From Mycobacterium conspicuum (GTDB lineage Bacteria > Actinomycetota > Actinomycetes > Mycobacteriales > Mycobacteriaceae), in the NCBI RefSeq assembly GCF_010730195.1, contig NZ_AP022613.1, forward strand, positions 4,526,001 to 4,590,000: 64,000 nucleotides of DNA, in the 5' to 3' direction. How positions within the stretch are numbered: the stretch's first letter is position 1; every line of letters begins with the position of its first letter. Shown piece by piece: positions 43,537-51,855 of this stretch. The position numbers and the translations under genes are program-made. The notes beneath the pieces are model-generated. The model was given only the letters and a program-made list of their open reading frames with translations. It was not told the DNA's origin and made no database searches.

Positions 43537-43992
43537 CTAGACCATGTCCACCCATACAATCTGGCCCGCGACCAGGACGGCGACGACACCGATAAGGATC
43601 ACGTCGGTTGTACGCAGACGTGCTGTGTCGGCGGGGTTCATCCGTAACTCGCGGGCGATGAGAAACAGCGGGAACGTGACACTTATCGCGACCGCGAAGC
43701 CGCCGAGGATGTACAACCAAACAAACTTGACACCGTGCTTTCGAGCCTCGACCACCATCAAGATCACGGCGGCGAGCGCCAACATTACGAGATCACCCGC
43801 GTACGAGCGACTCGCCGGCGTGACCCTGAGGTCGTTCATGAAGTTGTGCATGAACCCGTCGAACGTATAGTCCAGATTCGCCCCCCACGTCGCAACGAGC
43901 GCGACGACGGCGATAAATCCGTACACGGCACACCGAAGCGTGCGCGAAGTGGAGCTATGGGCTGCGGAGTCGGGCTGGCCAGTTGTTGTCAT
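43537..43992 (-). CDS. Small four-helix membrane protein (DUF2834-like)
   Basis: A 151-residue protein with four hydrophobic segments: VYGFIAVVALVATWGAN, YAGDLVMLALAAVILMV, KFVWLYILGGFAVAISVTFP and VILIGVVAVLVAGQIVWV. The order and the FMHNFMNDL and R-x-x-W-x-Y elements fit the DUF2834 family of uncharacterised membrane proteins. It starts 4 bases after the stop of the VOC gene, so the two are co-transcribed. Function unknown. Confidence 0.65.
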   Translation of the reverse strand: MTTTGQPDSAAHSSTSRTLRCAVYGFIAVVALVATWGANLDYTFDGFMHNFMNDLRVTPASRSYAGDLVMLALAAVILMVVEARKHGVKFVWLYILGGFAVAISVTFPLFLIARELRMNPADTARLRTTDVILIGVVAVLVAGQIVWVDMV

Positions 43993-43996
43993 CCAC

Positions 43997-44413
43997 TCAC
44001 GGTAAGTGACGCAAGCGCTCGGCGAACTTGACGCGCGCCTCCTCCGTGACCGGGGTGAACAAATTCACCAGGTTCCCATCTGGATCTCGAAAGAGCAGAG
44101 CACGATTACCCCACGGCATCGTGGTCGGTGCGGTCACCACTTCGCCGATGCTCCCGCGCAGCCGTTCGTACTCGGCGTCGACATCGTCCACGATGAACTC
44201 GATGATGGCGCTTCGGTTCGCCGCCGGCTCAGCAGACCCTTGTCCGAACAGCGCCACCGTCTTGTCGCTACCGATGGCGAGCACGCCAACCTCCGTAGGG
44301 ATCTCCGCGAACAGTTCGTTGCCCCAGACGGCGTCAGTCTCGGTGACCATTTCGTAAAAGGCGACCAAGCGGCTGACATCTGCTGTGATGATGCGGGTCG
44401 AAACAAATTTCAT
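43997..44413 (-). CDS. VOC (glyoxalase-like) domain protein
   Basis: A 138-residue protein starting MKFVSTRIITADVSRLVAFY, typical for a single VOC module, with FIVDDVDAEYERLRG and FRDPDGNLVNLFTP completing the fold. The E/H-x-D-P-x-G-N signature is kept in the last strand. The ATG at 44413 follows GGAG; the frame opens five codons earlier without a better site. It is followed at 4 bases by the membrane protein gene. Possible roles are glyoxalase-like detoxification or binding of small organic compounds. Confidence 0.78.
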   Translation of the reverse strand: MKFVSTRIITADVSRLVAFYEMVTETDAVWGNELFAEIPTEVGVLAIGSDKTVALFGQGSAEPAANRSAIIEFIVDDVDAEYERLRGSIGEVVTAPTTMPWGNRALLFRDPDGNLVNLFTPVTEEARVKFAERLRHLP

Positions 44414-44730
44414 GAGGTCTCCGTCCACGGCCTACGTCGCGCTGCCTCCACAGCGCCTTCGGCCACGGAGGGTACGCAGCCCCACCGACAGATGCGGTTG
44501 TCCGATCGGGGCCTGCCTTGCAAGCGTGCGTCAGCCGTCCGCTGCCTGAGGCGAAGCGGTAGACGTTCGGCCTGCGAGTTGCGGTCGCCGGCCTAGGACC
44601 GGCACACCCGGGTACCGCGGGCTAGGGCTATCGAGCTGACGTCGCATGAGCACGTGCTGATTCCTTCGACGGATTGCGCAGCATGTTACTCCAAAACTGT
44701 TGACGCCCAACACTTCAGCATTCGAGCGGG
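44414..44730. other. Intergenic stretch, no gene seen
   Basis: About 317 bases between the VOC gene and the toxin gene, both on the minus strand. No frame has a supported start or a family match. It should contain the VOC promoter; no terminator with a clear T-run is visible. Confidence 0.5.
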
Positions 44731-44994
44731 TCACCGGTAAACGTCACGACGGTGCGCGATATGAATGACACGCACCACGACTCGCTCGTCGAAGATCTGG
44801 TAGATCACCCGAAATTCGCCCCGGCGCGCCGAGTACCGCCCCTCAAGCCGATCGCGAAGTGGTTTGCCAACTTGCTGAGGGTTTTCCGCGAGGGGACCCC
44901 GAATGAACTCCCAACACGCGACGGCTGCCGCCTCGGGTAGGCGATCGGTTAGCGCCTGCTTCGCCGCTCGCGTCAACTCGATTCGGTAGGTCAC
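44731..44994 (-). CDS. relE: RelE/ParE-superfamily toxin
   Basis: An 87-residue protein with the RelE fold: MTYRIELTRAAKQAL, KPLRDRLEGRYSARRGEFRVIY, then VRVIHIAHRRDVYR. RelE toxins cut mRNA on the ribosome; the basic and aromatic residues at the C-terminus (H-R-R-x-x-x-Y-R) are those used. The start overlaps the antitoxin stop by 4 bases, the standard toxin-antitoxin arrangement. M. tuberculosis has vapBC32 in the matching place, so the module type has been exchanged. Confidence 0.88.
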   Translation of the reverse strand: MTYRIELTRAAKQALTDRLPEAAAVACWEFIRGPLAENPQQVGKPLRDRLEGRYSARRGEFRVIYQIFDERVVVRVIHIAHRRDVYR

Positions 44995-45275
44995 CGCGGA
45001 AGTCGACCGTTAGCACGCATCTCCTCGGTTACCTCGTCGAGCGTGTACAGCTGGCCGTCCTCGGCCTCGGCCTCCGCTGCGCGGATTTCACGGAGGAGTT
45101 CTGGGTCGCTTAGGATGGCCAGGGTTTCCATGATCGAGTCATAGTCGTCGGCACTGAGAATTACCGCCGCCCGGCGGCCCTGCCGAGTGACCTCGATGCG
45201 CTCGTGCGTGCGGACCGCCTCGTCAACCAGCTTGGACAGGTTAGCCCGGACCTCGGCCAGCGGCAGCGTCGTCAT
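44991..45275 (-). CDS. relB: Phd/YefM-family antitoxin (RelB-like)
   Basis: A 94-residue antitoxin. The N-terminal Phd/YefM DNA-binding fold reads LPLAEVRANLSKLVDEAVRTHERIEVTRQG and AAVILSADDYDSIMETL. The acidic C-terminal tail (AAEAEAEDGQLYTLDE) is expected to wrap around the toxin. It precedes the toxin gene and overlaps it by 4 bases. It should bind its own promoter, in the gap up to ychF, as a complex with the toxin. Confidence 0.88.
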   Translation of the reverse strand: MTTLPLAEVRANLSKLVDEAVRTHERIEVTRQGRRAAVILSADDYDSIMETLAILSDPELLREIRAAEAEAEDGQLYTLDEVTEEMRANGRLPR

Positions 45276-45329
45276 GTACAGAATTCTAGCGTGATAGACG
45301 CCGACGAGCCGTGTGTCGCAGTATGGCTG

Positions 45330-46403
45330 TTACACGTTGAACCGAAACTCAACCACGTCGCCGTCGGCCATGACGTAGTCCTTGCCCTCCATCCGGACCT
45401 TGCCGGCCGCCTTGGCCGCCGCCATCGACCCGGCGGCGATCAGGTCGTCGTAGGACACGATCTCGGCCTTGATGAAGCCCTTTTCGAAGTCGGAGTGGAT
45501 CACCCCGGCGGCCTTGGGTGCGGTGTCGCCCTGGTGAATCACCCACGCGCGCGCCTCTTTTGGGCCCGCCGTCAGGTAGGTCTGCAGCTTGAGGGTGTGA
45601 AAGCCGGCCCGCGCCAACGCGTCGAGGCCCCGCTCGGTCTGCCCGATCGACTCGAGCAGCTCGGCGGCCGACTCGTCGTCGAGCTCGGCCAGCTCGGATT
45701 CGATTGCAGCGTCCAGGAATACCGCGTCCGCGGGTGCGATGAGCTCGCGCAGCGCGGCCACCTTCGCCGCATCGGTCAGCACGCCCTCGTCGGCGTTGAA
45801 CACATACAGAAATGGCTTGGTGGTCAACAGGTTCAGTTCACGCAGCAGCGAGGTGTCCACCCCTGCGGAGAACAACGTCTTGCCGCTGTCCAGCACCTGC
45901 TGGGCGGCCAGCGCCGCGTCGTAGAGCGGCTTACGCTCCTTGTTGGTTCGGGCTTCCTTCTCCAGCCTGGGCAGCGCGCGCTCCAGGGTTTGCATGTCGG
46001 CCAGGATCAGCTCGGTCTCGACGATCTCGATGTCGGACTTGGGATCAACCTCGCCGCTCACGTGCGTCACGTCGTCATCGGAGAACACCCGCACCACCTG
46101 ACAGATGGCGTCGCATTCGCGGATGTGGGCCAGAAACTTGTTCCCCAGCCCGGCGCCCTCGGACGCGCCCTTGACCAGGCCGGCGATGTCGACGAAGGTC
46201 ACCGGCGCCGCGACGATGCGTTCCGAGTGGAACATCTCGGCCAGCTTGGCCAGGCGCGGGTCAGGCAGCGAAACGACGCCCTCGTTGGGCTCGATCGTCG
46301 CGAACGGATAGTTGGCCGCCACGACGTTGTTCCGGGTCAGCGCGTTGAACAGCGTCGACTTGCCGACATTGGGCAGACCTACGATTCCCAGGCTCAGGCT
46401 CAC
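45330..46403 (-). CDS. ychF: Redox-responsive ATPase YchF (OBG family)
   Basis: A 357-residue P-loop protein, equivalent to M. tuberculosis Rv1112. The Walker A motif is GLPNVGKSTLFNAL at about residues 8-21; NYPFATIEPNEG and VDIAGLVKGASEG are the switch regions. The NxxE element (FNADEG) replaces NKxD, which gives YchF its preference for ATP over GTP. The C-terminal TGS domain ends DGDVVEFRFNV. It starts at GTG 46403. YchF binds ribosomes and affects stress responses. Confidence 0.95.
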   Translation of the reverse strand: MSLSLGIVGLPNVGKSTLFNALTRNNVVAANYPFATIEPNEGVVSLPDPRLAKLAEMFHSERIVAAPVTFVDIAGLVKGASEGAGLGNKFLAHIRECDAICQVVRVFSDDDVTHVSGEVDPKSDIEIVETELILADMQTLERALPRLEKEARTNKERKPLYDAALAAQQVLDSGKTLFSAGVDTSLLRELNLLTTKPFLYVFNADEGVLTDAAKVAALRELIAPADAVFLDAAIESELAELDDESAAELLESIGQTERGLDALARAGFHTLKLQTYLTAGPKEARAWVIHQGDTAPKAAGVIHSDFEKGFIKAEIVSYDDLIAAGSMAAAKAAGKVRMEGKDYVMADGDVVEFRFNV

Positions 46404-46500
46404 AGGGAGCCAAGTCTAGGGCGACCCCGCGCATGGCACGCCAAGGCATCTCTACAAGGTATTTACGGGGCTTTGGGCCCATTACCGGTACGGTTCTAAT

Positions 46501-47631
46501 GTGCCAGAACAGCGGGCGGGATCGGTGGTGGAGGCGTCCCATCGGTCTGTCCACCCGAACATCCCAGGTCTGCCATGGTGGGCGGCCCTGCTGATCGCCA
46601 CCATCGCGACGGCGATCGGCTATGCGATCGACGCCGGATCTGGCCACAAGGACCTCACCGACGTTTTCTCTTTCCTCTACATAGCTGGCTGTGTGGTGGC
46701 CGTCCTGGTGGTCCGGCAGTCGGGGGTGTTCACCGCCGTCATCCAGCCGCCGCTGATCCTTTTCTGCGCGGTGCCCGGCGCCTACTGGCTGTTCCACGGC
46801 GGCAAGGTCGGCAACCTCAAAGACCTTTTGATTAATTGCGGCTATCCGCTGATCGAGCGTTTCCCGCTGATGCTGGGAACGTCCGGCGGGGTGCTGTTGA
46901 TCGGTTTAATCCGCTGGTATTTCGGGTTGACCCACCGCCCGACGACGAACGCCGCCGATGCTTCCGACGCCGCGGAAACGTCCGAGACAAAGTCGGTAGT
47001 CAGCGGCATGGCCGCGAAGCTGGCGTCGCTGCTGAGCCGCGACGCCAACGACGAGGACGAGGGCTCGTCCGCTGACGCCGAGCGGGTCAAGGCCGTCGAG
47101 CGTCGCAGCCGGTCGGCCCGCGGCACTAGGTCCGCCGCGCAGGCATCCGATCGGCGATCCGCCCGAACCCGCTCCCGCCATTCCCGGGCCCCGCTGGAGC
47201 AGGACTACGAGGCGCCGGCCGAACGGCGGCGGAACTCTAGCCGCCGTGGCTCCGGTTCGACCCGCGATTTCGACCCGAACGAGCGTCGGCCGCGACGCCG
47301 CCCCAGGCCGGCCGGCGACTACGAGCCGAATGCCCAGCCGCCGCGGGAAACGCGCCGCGATCCCTACGGGCGCCGCAGCGGCTATGAGCGGCCGGCCCCT
47401 CGCGGCGATCGCTACGGCGACTTCAGCCCCTACGAGGCGTACGAGCCCTATGAGCCGCCGCGCCGGCGGACCCCGAACGGCACCGCCCCGACGCACCACC
47501 CGATTTCGCAGGTCCGCTACCGCGGGTCAGCGCCGCGCGACCCGTACGACGAGGAACCCCGCCCCGAGCGGCGCGGGCGATCACGCACCCCAGGCCGGCC
47601 CCCGGCACAGTCCTGGGAGTATGACGGCTAG
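46501..47631 (+). CDS. DUF6542-type membrane protein with long basic tail (Rv1111c-like)
   Basis: A 376-residue protein. Residues 20-140 hold four hydrophobic segments (GLPWWAALLIATIATAIGYA, VFSFLYIAGCVVAVLVV, AVIQPPLILFCAVPGAYWLF, PLMLGTSGGVLLIGLIRWYF). Residues 200-376 are a disordered Arg/Pro/Tyr-rich tail (RRRPRPAGDYEPN, PRRDPYGRRSGYERP-like). Position matches M. tuberculosis Rv1111c. The GTG start has no ribosome site; TACGGT lies at 46488-46493, the right distance for a -10 box of a leaderless transcript. It converges with ispH, overlapping by 4 bases. Function unknown. Confidence 0.8.
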   Translation: MPEQRAGSVVEASHRSVHPNIPGLPWWAALLIATIATAIGYAIDAGSGHKDLTDVFSFLYIAGCVVAVLVVRQSGVFTAVIQPPLILFCAVPGAYWLFHGGKVGNLKDLLINCGYPLIERFPLMLGTSGGVLLIGLIRWYFGLTHRPTTNAADASDAAETSETKSVVSGMAAKLASLLSRDANDEDEGSSADAERVKAVERRSRSARGTRSAAQASDRRSARTRSRHSRAPLEQDYEAPAERRRNSSRRGSGSTRDFDPNERRPRRRPRPAGDYEPNAQPPRETRRDPYGRRSGYERPAPRGDRYGDFSPYEAYEPYEPPRRRTPNGTAPTHHPISQVRYRGSAPRDPYDEEPRPERRGRSRTPGRPPAQSWEYDG

Positions 47632-48635
47632 TTCTTCTTCGGAACTTTCCGAATTTCGCGGGGCAGCGCGAACACCAGCGTCTCCTGGGCCGTCGTCACC
47701 GGTTGCACCACGCCGTAGCCGCAATCGGCCAGCCGTTCCAGGACGCCCTGCACCAGGATCTCGGGGACCGACGCACCCGAGGTGACGCCCACCGTGGTGA
47801 CGCCCTCCAGCCACGCCGGATCGATGTCGTCGGCCCAGTCGACCAGGTGAGCGGCGCCGGCGCCGCCGCCCAGCGCCACCTCGACCAGCCGCACCGAGTT
47901 CGACGAGTTGCGCGAACCGACGACGATGACCAGCTCGCACTCGGGTGCCATCGCCTTGACCGCGACCTGCCGGTTCTGCGTCGCGTAGCAAATGTCGTCG
48001 CTGGGCGGATCCTGCAGCTTGGGGAACCGCTCACGCAGCCGCTCGACGATCTCCATCGTCTCGTCGACCGAGAGCGTGGTCTGCGACAGCCAGATGACCT
48101 TGTTCTCGTCGCGGACGGTCACGTGGTCCACGGCGGCGACCCCGTCGACCAGCTGGACGTGCTCGGGCGCCTCTCCGGCGGTCCCGATGACCTCCTCATG
48201 ACCCTCGTGTCCGATCAGCAGGATGTCGTAGTCGTTGCGGGCGAATCGCCGGGCTTCGTTGTGCACCTTGGTGACCAGCGGGCAGGTGGCGTCGATGGTG
48301 TGCAGGTTCCGTTCGGCGGCCGCGGCATGCACCGTCGGAGCGACGCCGTGGGCGGAGAACACCACGATGGCGCCCTCGGGAACCTCGTCGGTCTCCTGGA
48401 CGAACACGGCGCCGGCCTTTTGCAGGGTGTCGACCACGTGCCGGTTGTGCACAATCTCGTGGCGCACATAGACCGGGGCGCCGTGCTTTGCCAGCGCACG
48501 CTCGACCGTCTCGACGGCGCGATCCACACCGGCGCAATACCCGCGAGGCTCGGCAAGGAGGACCCGCTTCTCGGTGGGGCCAGCTGTGACCGACCTGGAT
48601 GCGCCAGGAATTCCCATGTCAACAGTCGGCGGCAT
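47628..48635 (-). CDS. ispH: 4-hydroxy-3-methylbut-2-enyl diphosphate reductase
   Basis: A 335-residue iron-sulphur enzyme, the last step of the MEP pathway that gives IPP and DMAPP for isoprenoids. The three cluster cysteines are Cys34 (RGYCAGVDRA), Cys118 (DATCPLV) and Cys216 (DDICYATQN). The substrate-binding motifs VFSAHGV and HEGHEEVIG are present. Length and neighbours match M. tuberculosis Rv1110 (LytB2). It ends by overlapping the convergent Rv1111c-like gene and is divergent from the split DUF222 gene. Confidence 0.96.
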   Translation of the reverse strand: MPPTVDMGIPGASRSVTAGPTEKRVLLAEPRGYCAGVDRAVETVERALAKHGAPVYVRHEIVHNRHVVDTLQKAGAVFVQETDEVPEGAIVVFSAHGVAPTVHAAAAERNLHTIDATCPLVTKVHNEARRFARNDYDILLIGHEGHEEVIGTAGEAPEHVQLVDGVAAVDHVTVRDENKVIWLSQTTLSVDETMEIVERLRERFPKLQDPPSDDICYATQNRQVAVKAMAPECELVIVVGSRNSSNSVRLVEVALGGGAGAAHLVDWADDIDPAWLEGVTTVGVTSGASVPEILVQGVLERLADCGYGVVQPVTTAQETLVFALPREIRKVPKKN

Positions 48636-48703
48636 GGTTCCAGGGTAGCGACTGCGGGCGCCTGGGCGCTGTCCGCATCACTTGTCGTCGGCCGGTGGTA
48701 CAT

Positions 48704-48719
48704 TCGAATGTATGTTCGA
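48704..48719 (+). promoter_or_regulatory. LexA-type SOS box over the DUF222 gene start
   Basis: TCGAATGTATGTTCGA differs from the mycobacterial SOS box TCGAAC-N4-GTTCGA by one base. It covers the ATG at 48712. TACATT at 48699-48704 is correctly placed for a -10 box of a leaderless transcript beginning at that ATG. LexA binding here would block both promoter and start. 13E12-family genes in M. tuberculosis are known to be DNA-damage induced, which agrees. Confidence 0.75.
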
Positions 48720-49851
48720 TAGATCGGTGCTCGACGAGTGGGCCAAAGAGCTCGGCGACCGCTTTCGCCAGCGCACCCCGACCCGCGAGTCCACCGACTG
48801 GCTCGACCAGGTCTCTGCTGCGGTGCGCATCGAAAACCAGGCCGTGGCCGCGCAATTGAGCGCGATCGGGGGACTGTTCCGCTACCGGCTCTCCCAGTCC
48901 TCGACCGAGACCGAAGACTGGGCCATCGACACCATGGACGCCGTGGCCGCCGAAGTCGCCGCCGGCCTGCGGATCTCGCAGCGCCACGCGCTCGAACGCG
49001 TCGGCTATGCGCGCGCCATGCACGAACGACTCCCCCAGGTCGCGGCGGTGTTCGCCGCCGGCGACATCGGCTATGCCGCGTTCACCACCATCGCCTCACG
49101 CACCGATCTGATCGTCGATGCCGACGTGATGGTCACAGTCGACGAACGGGTGGCCACCAATGTGGCGCGCTGGCCCTCCCTGACGCGGGGGCGCCTGGCG
49201 GCCAAAGTCGATGCCATCGTGGCCCGCGTCGACGCCGACGCGGTCCGCCGCCGCAAAGAACGCCAGACCGAACGCGAAATCTGGATCTCCCCGGCCCTCG
49301 ACGGCATCTGCCAAATCGGGGGCAGCCTGTTATCCCCCGACGCCCACGCGCTGGACGCGCGCCTGAACGCGCTGGCCGCCACCGTGTGCGAACACGACCC
49401 ACGCCCTGTGGCCGCGCGCCGCGCCGACGCCCTGGGCGCCCTGGCCGCCGGTGCGGACCGGCTCGGGTGCCGCTGCGCGCGCCCGGACTGCACCGCCGGG
49501 ACACGGCGGCCCGCCTCGCCGGTGACCATCCACGTCATCGCCTCCCAAGACAGCCTCACCGGCACCAGCGACGCCCCGGCCGCCGAGATCAGCGCCGACG
49601 GACTGATCACCCCCGAACTCCTCGCCGAACTCGCGGCCTCGGCCAAACTGGTACCGCTGATCCACCCCGGCTACGCGCCCCCCGAACCCGGCTACCGGCC
49701 CTCGAAAGCCCTGGCCGATTTCGTACGCGCCCGCGACCTGACCTGTCGCTGGCCCGGCTGCGACGTCCCGGCCACCTACTGCGAACTCGACCACACCGTC
49801 CCGTTCGCCTGCGGCGGCAAAACCCACGCCCACAACATCAAGTGCTACTGC
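48712..49851 (+). pseudogene. DUF222/HNH (13E12 family) gene, 5' part, split by the satellite
   Basis: The first 380 codons of a 13E12-type protein: DUF222 domain in the N-terminal two thirds (VAAEVAAGLRISQRHALERVG, AARRADALGALAAGADRLGC) and the start of the HNH nuclease (CRWPGCDVPATYCELDHT, KTHAHNIKCYC). After about 49851 the family sequence stops and 19 foreign codons follow to a stop at 49908. The missing end, starting RTHHLLKTFWGW, is found at 59989-60336. The gene was therefore intact before the ~10 kb element entered. It may still make a truncated, DNA-damage-induced protein without a complete HNH domain. The SOS box overlies its start. Confidence 0.92.
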
Positions 49852-49959
49852 CCAACACAGCAAAGACTCGCGGAAAACACTTCAGCGCCACCGCATTACG
49901 TGTTCTGATACGTTCTGACGCTTGGTGACACCATACCCAAACGGTGAGACGATCCAGCC

Positions 49960-50200
49960 ATGATCACAACACGAGCGCTCGTCGTCGCTGCGGCTGCTGC
50001 GCTGCTGTTCGCTGCACGCGCTCGCTGACAACTCGACACCAGCACCCAGCCCCGGCTACCAAATCCCCTCGCCTGACGGCTCGCGATTCCCCGGCGCGCA
50101 AACGTACTCACCGCACTGCCTCAGCTACATGGTCAGCTGCGGCTTCCGCTTCGACCCCGACACGCAGACGTGGGACGCACCGGGCGACGACGACGACTGA
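49960..50200 (+). pseudogene. Small secreted protein gene with one frameshift
   Basis: From ATG 49960 the reading is MITTRALVVAAAAALLFAAR and stops at 50026. Dropping one base near 50021-50024 joins it to a frame reading ADNSTPAPSPGYQIPSPDG and ending CGFRFDPDTQTWDAPGDDDD at 50200, giving a signal peptide cut at A-x-A and a mature part with two cysteines. The ending resembles that of the satellite protein at 53783-53983 (CGFWFDPDTGTW), so the two are paralogues. It is either inactivated or misread by one base. It is the first gene inside the left end of the element. Confidence 0.6.
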
Positions 50201-50264
50201 GAGCAGAGCGGTACGCTAGCTGGCTGGTGCGCGCTGCACCGAGCCGGCACAAAAATGGGGCAAC

Positions 50265-51275
50265 GTGACGCTGAACATCACCACGGCGGCGCGGTGGCTC
50301 ATGGCCCAGAGTTCAGATTTTCGTCTCACATTCACCGACGCCGACGGAAAAAGAGACGTCGACAGCGACACGGCTCAAAAACAATTCGTTCTGACCTACC
50401 CCAAGTGGTCAGGACTGCTCTGTTACACCGGCATCGCCAGGCACTACGAACATGACACGGCGACCTGGCTCGAAAACTTGTTGGTGCATTCGCCCGATGA
50501 GCGGAGGAACCCAGAAGACATTGTTCGTTTGTTGAAGCGCGAGGGCAACTGGCTGCGTGCGATCGCTCCAGAAGACAGACGCACCACCTTCACGATGATC
50601 GCCTACGACAAGAACAGCATTCCCCGCATATGGGTCATCAGCAACTTTGAGCGCCCGGACCAACCGCAGAAAGAGAAAGGGGAGGACAACCTGTTCTGCA
50701 CCCGCATCAGAGCGGGGCATCCTCGTAACGTCATCACTGGGTGGCCAAAGGCGGTCTTGCCGGAACAACGGCAGGCGCTGCTCGACCTAATCTCCCGAAA
50801 TCCCGACCGAGATGACCTGAGCGATGCGGTCGCCATCACTAACCGCGACGCTGCCCCAAGGGCAAAGAGATCCGCGAACGACGCGGAAGAAGTAAGCAAA
50901 GAGTGCGTCGTTGCCACGCTTTCCCCGGACGGGTCCGGACAGATCGTGGTGTACGGCGACCTTCCCAAAGAGTTCCTACCGTGCATAATCCAGTGTGGCA
51001 AAAACGTTCCCGCCCTTGGTCAGATGAAAGAGAACGCCAAGGGCAAGATGCTTGATTCGGTTTCCTGGCCGGCGAAGAAATACCTCAGCATCGGCGTGAT
51101 GGGGGCCGTATGCATGAGGGTCAGATACCCCGTGGGCTTTAAGTGGCCCGACGATCCGAACGCGCCTCCCCGATTCCAAGCCCCCGTCGAGTTCACCATG
51201 GAACCCAACGATCAAGCCCCGCCCGGCAGTAAACCCACAAAGGTTGAATGGTTCCATCGAGAGGGCCTCCCCTGA
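50265..51275 (+). CDS. Unrecognised 336-residue cargo protein
   Basis: Starts at GTG 50265 (MTLNITTAARWLMAQSSDFR) and runs 336 residues. I do not recognise a family. The first 180 residues loosely follow the layout of Ntn-hydrolase/proteasome-subunit-like folds: a short first strand, a K-x-F-x-L turn (QKQFVLTYPKWSGLLCYTGIA), a helix (ATWLENLL), and a strand RTTFTMIAYDKNS, without an obvious nucleophile. Cysteines occur at about 53, 145, 212 and 244. The base composition is less GC-rich than the host backbone. It sits alone at the left end of the satellite, where accessory genes are often carried. A role in phage defence or lysogenic conversion is only a guess. Confidence 0.6.
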   Translation: MTLNITTAARWLMAQSSDFRLTFTDADGKRDVDSDTAQKQFVLTYPKWSGLLCYTGIARHYEHDTATWLENLLVHSPDERRNPEDIVRLLKREGNWLRAIAPEDRRTTFTMIAYDKNSIPRIWVISNFERPDQPQKEKGEDNLFCTRIRAGHPRNVITGWPKAVLPEQRQALLDLISRNPDRDDLSDAVAITNRDAAPRAKRSANDAEEVSKECVVATLSPDGSGQIVVYGDLPKEFLPCIIQCGKNVPALGQMKENAKGKMLDSVSWPAKKYLSIGVMGAVCMRVRYPVGFKWPDDPNAPPRFQAPVEFTMEPNDQAPPGSKPTKVEWFHREGLP

Positions 51276-51606
51276 CAGCGCGCACAGCAGCGACGAACTG
51301 GGAGCCGTTGTGGTGGTGGTTCTGGGCGCGACACGCCGAACGTGGAACTCTCGCTCAACACTCCGATCAGACTTCGCCAGACTGTTTGACGACCGAGGAG
51401 CTCTTGTGAAGAATGAACTCGACAACTGAAGACACCAGTCGATCCTCAGCAGTTCTTGCGCTGCGCGCCTAGCTGAGTAGCTCCGCCGAGGCGGGGTTTA
51501 TGCCCGACGAAGCTCCCCATGGTTCTCATGGGAGTGACGGGAGATCCGAGTTAGCGACAAACCTTGTCGCGCGCTCGGTCTTCCTGACCTCCAAAGGAAC
51601 CGAAAA
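51276..51606. other. Intergenic stretch with a hairpin
   Basis: About 331 bases between the cargo gene and the excisionase-like gene. No supported frame. A strong inverted repeat (CTCCCCATG and CATGGGAG) lies at 51513-51534, about 75 bases before the start of the rightward gene group, and may be an operator or terminator. The segment probably holds the promoter for the genes from 51607. Confidence 0.45.
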
Positions 51607-51855
51607 GTGGAGTACATCACCCGTAAGCAGTACGGCAAGCTGATGCAAGTCAGCATGTCGACTGTCGACCGCGGAATCCTCGACGGAACAATCCCGCATG
51701 TTCGCGTTGGCAAGCGGCTCATACGCATCCCGGTGTCTGCTGTCGAAACCCCCGACGCCGACTCGTACGTGTCGCTGCTGCTGTCACTCGCGCCGAAGCT
51801 CAGCGACGAGCAACGCGTCGCACTCGCGGAGCTGCTGAAGCCGGTGCGCCGGTGA
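51607..51855 (+). CDS. xis: Excisionase-like DNA-binding protein
   Basis: An 82-residue protein from GTG 51607, with AAAGGAA before it. YITRKQYGKLMQVSMSTVDRG, then GTIPHVRVGKRLIRIP, is the winged-helix pattern of MerR-like excisionases that read a DNA site and bend it. In phiRv1 the recombination directionality factor needed by the serine integrase is a comparable small protein; this gene is the best candidate for that role, although it lies far from the integrase. It overlaps the next gene by 4 bases (GTGA). Confidence 0.75.
   Translation: MEYITRKQYGKLMQVSMSTVDRGILDGTIPHVRVGKRLIRIPVSAVETPDADSYVSLLLSLAPKLSDEQRVALAELLKPVRR

Noticed and set aside
45204..46499. 431-residue plus-strand frame
   Set aside because: Mirror of ychF.
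49896..50219. Two short frames near the left satellite end
   Set aside because: A frameshifted secreted-protein gene on the plus strand in a third frame explains this segment better.
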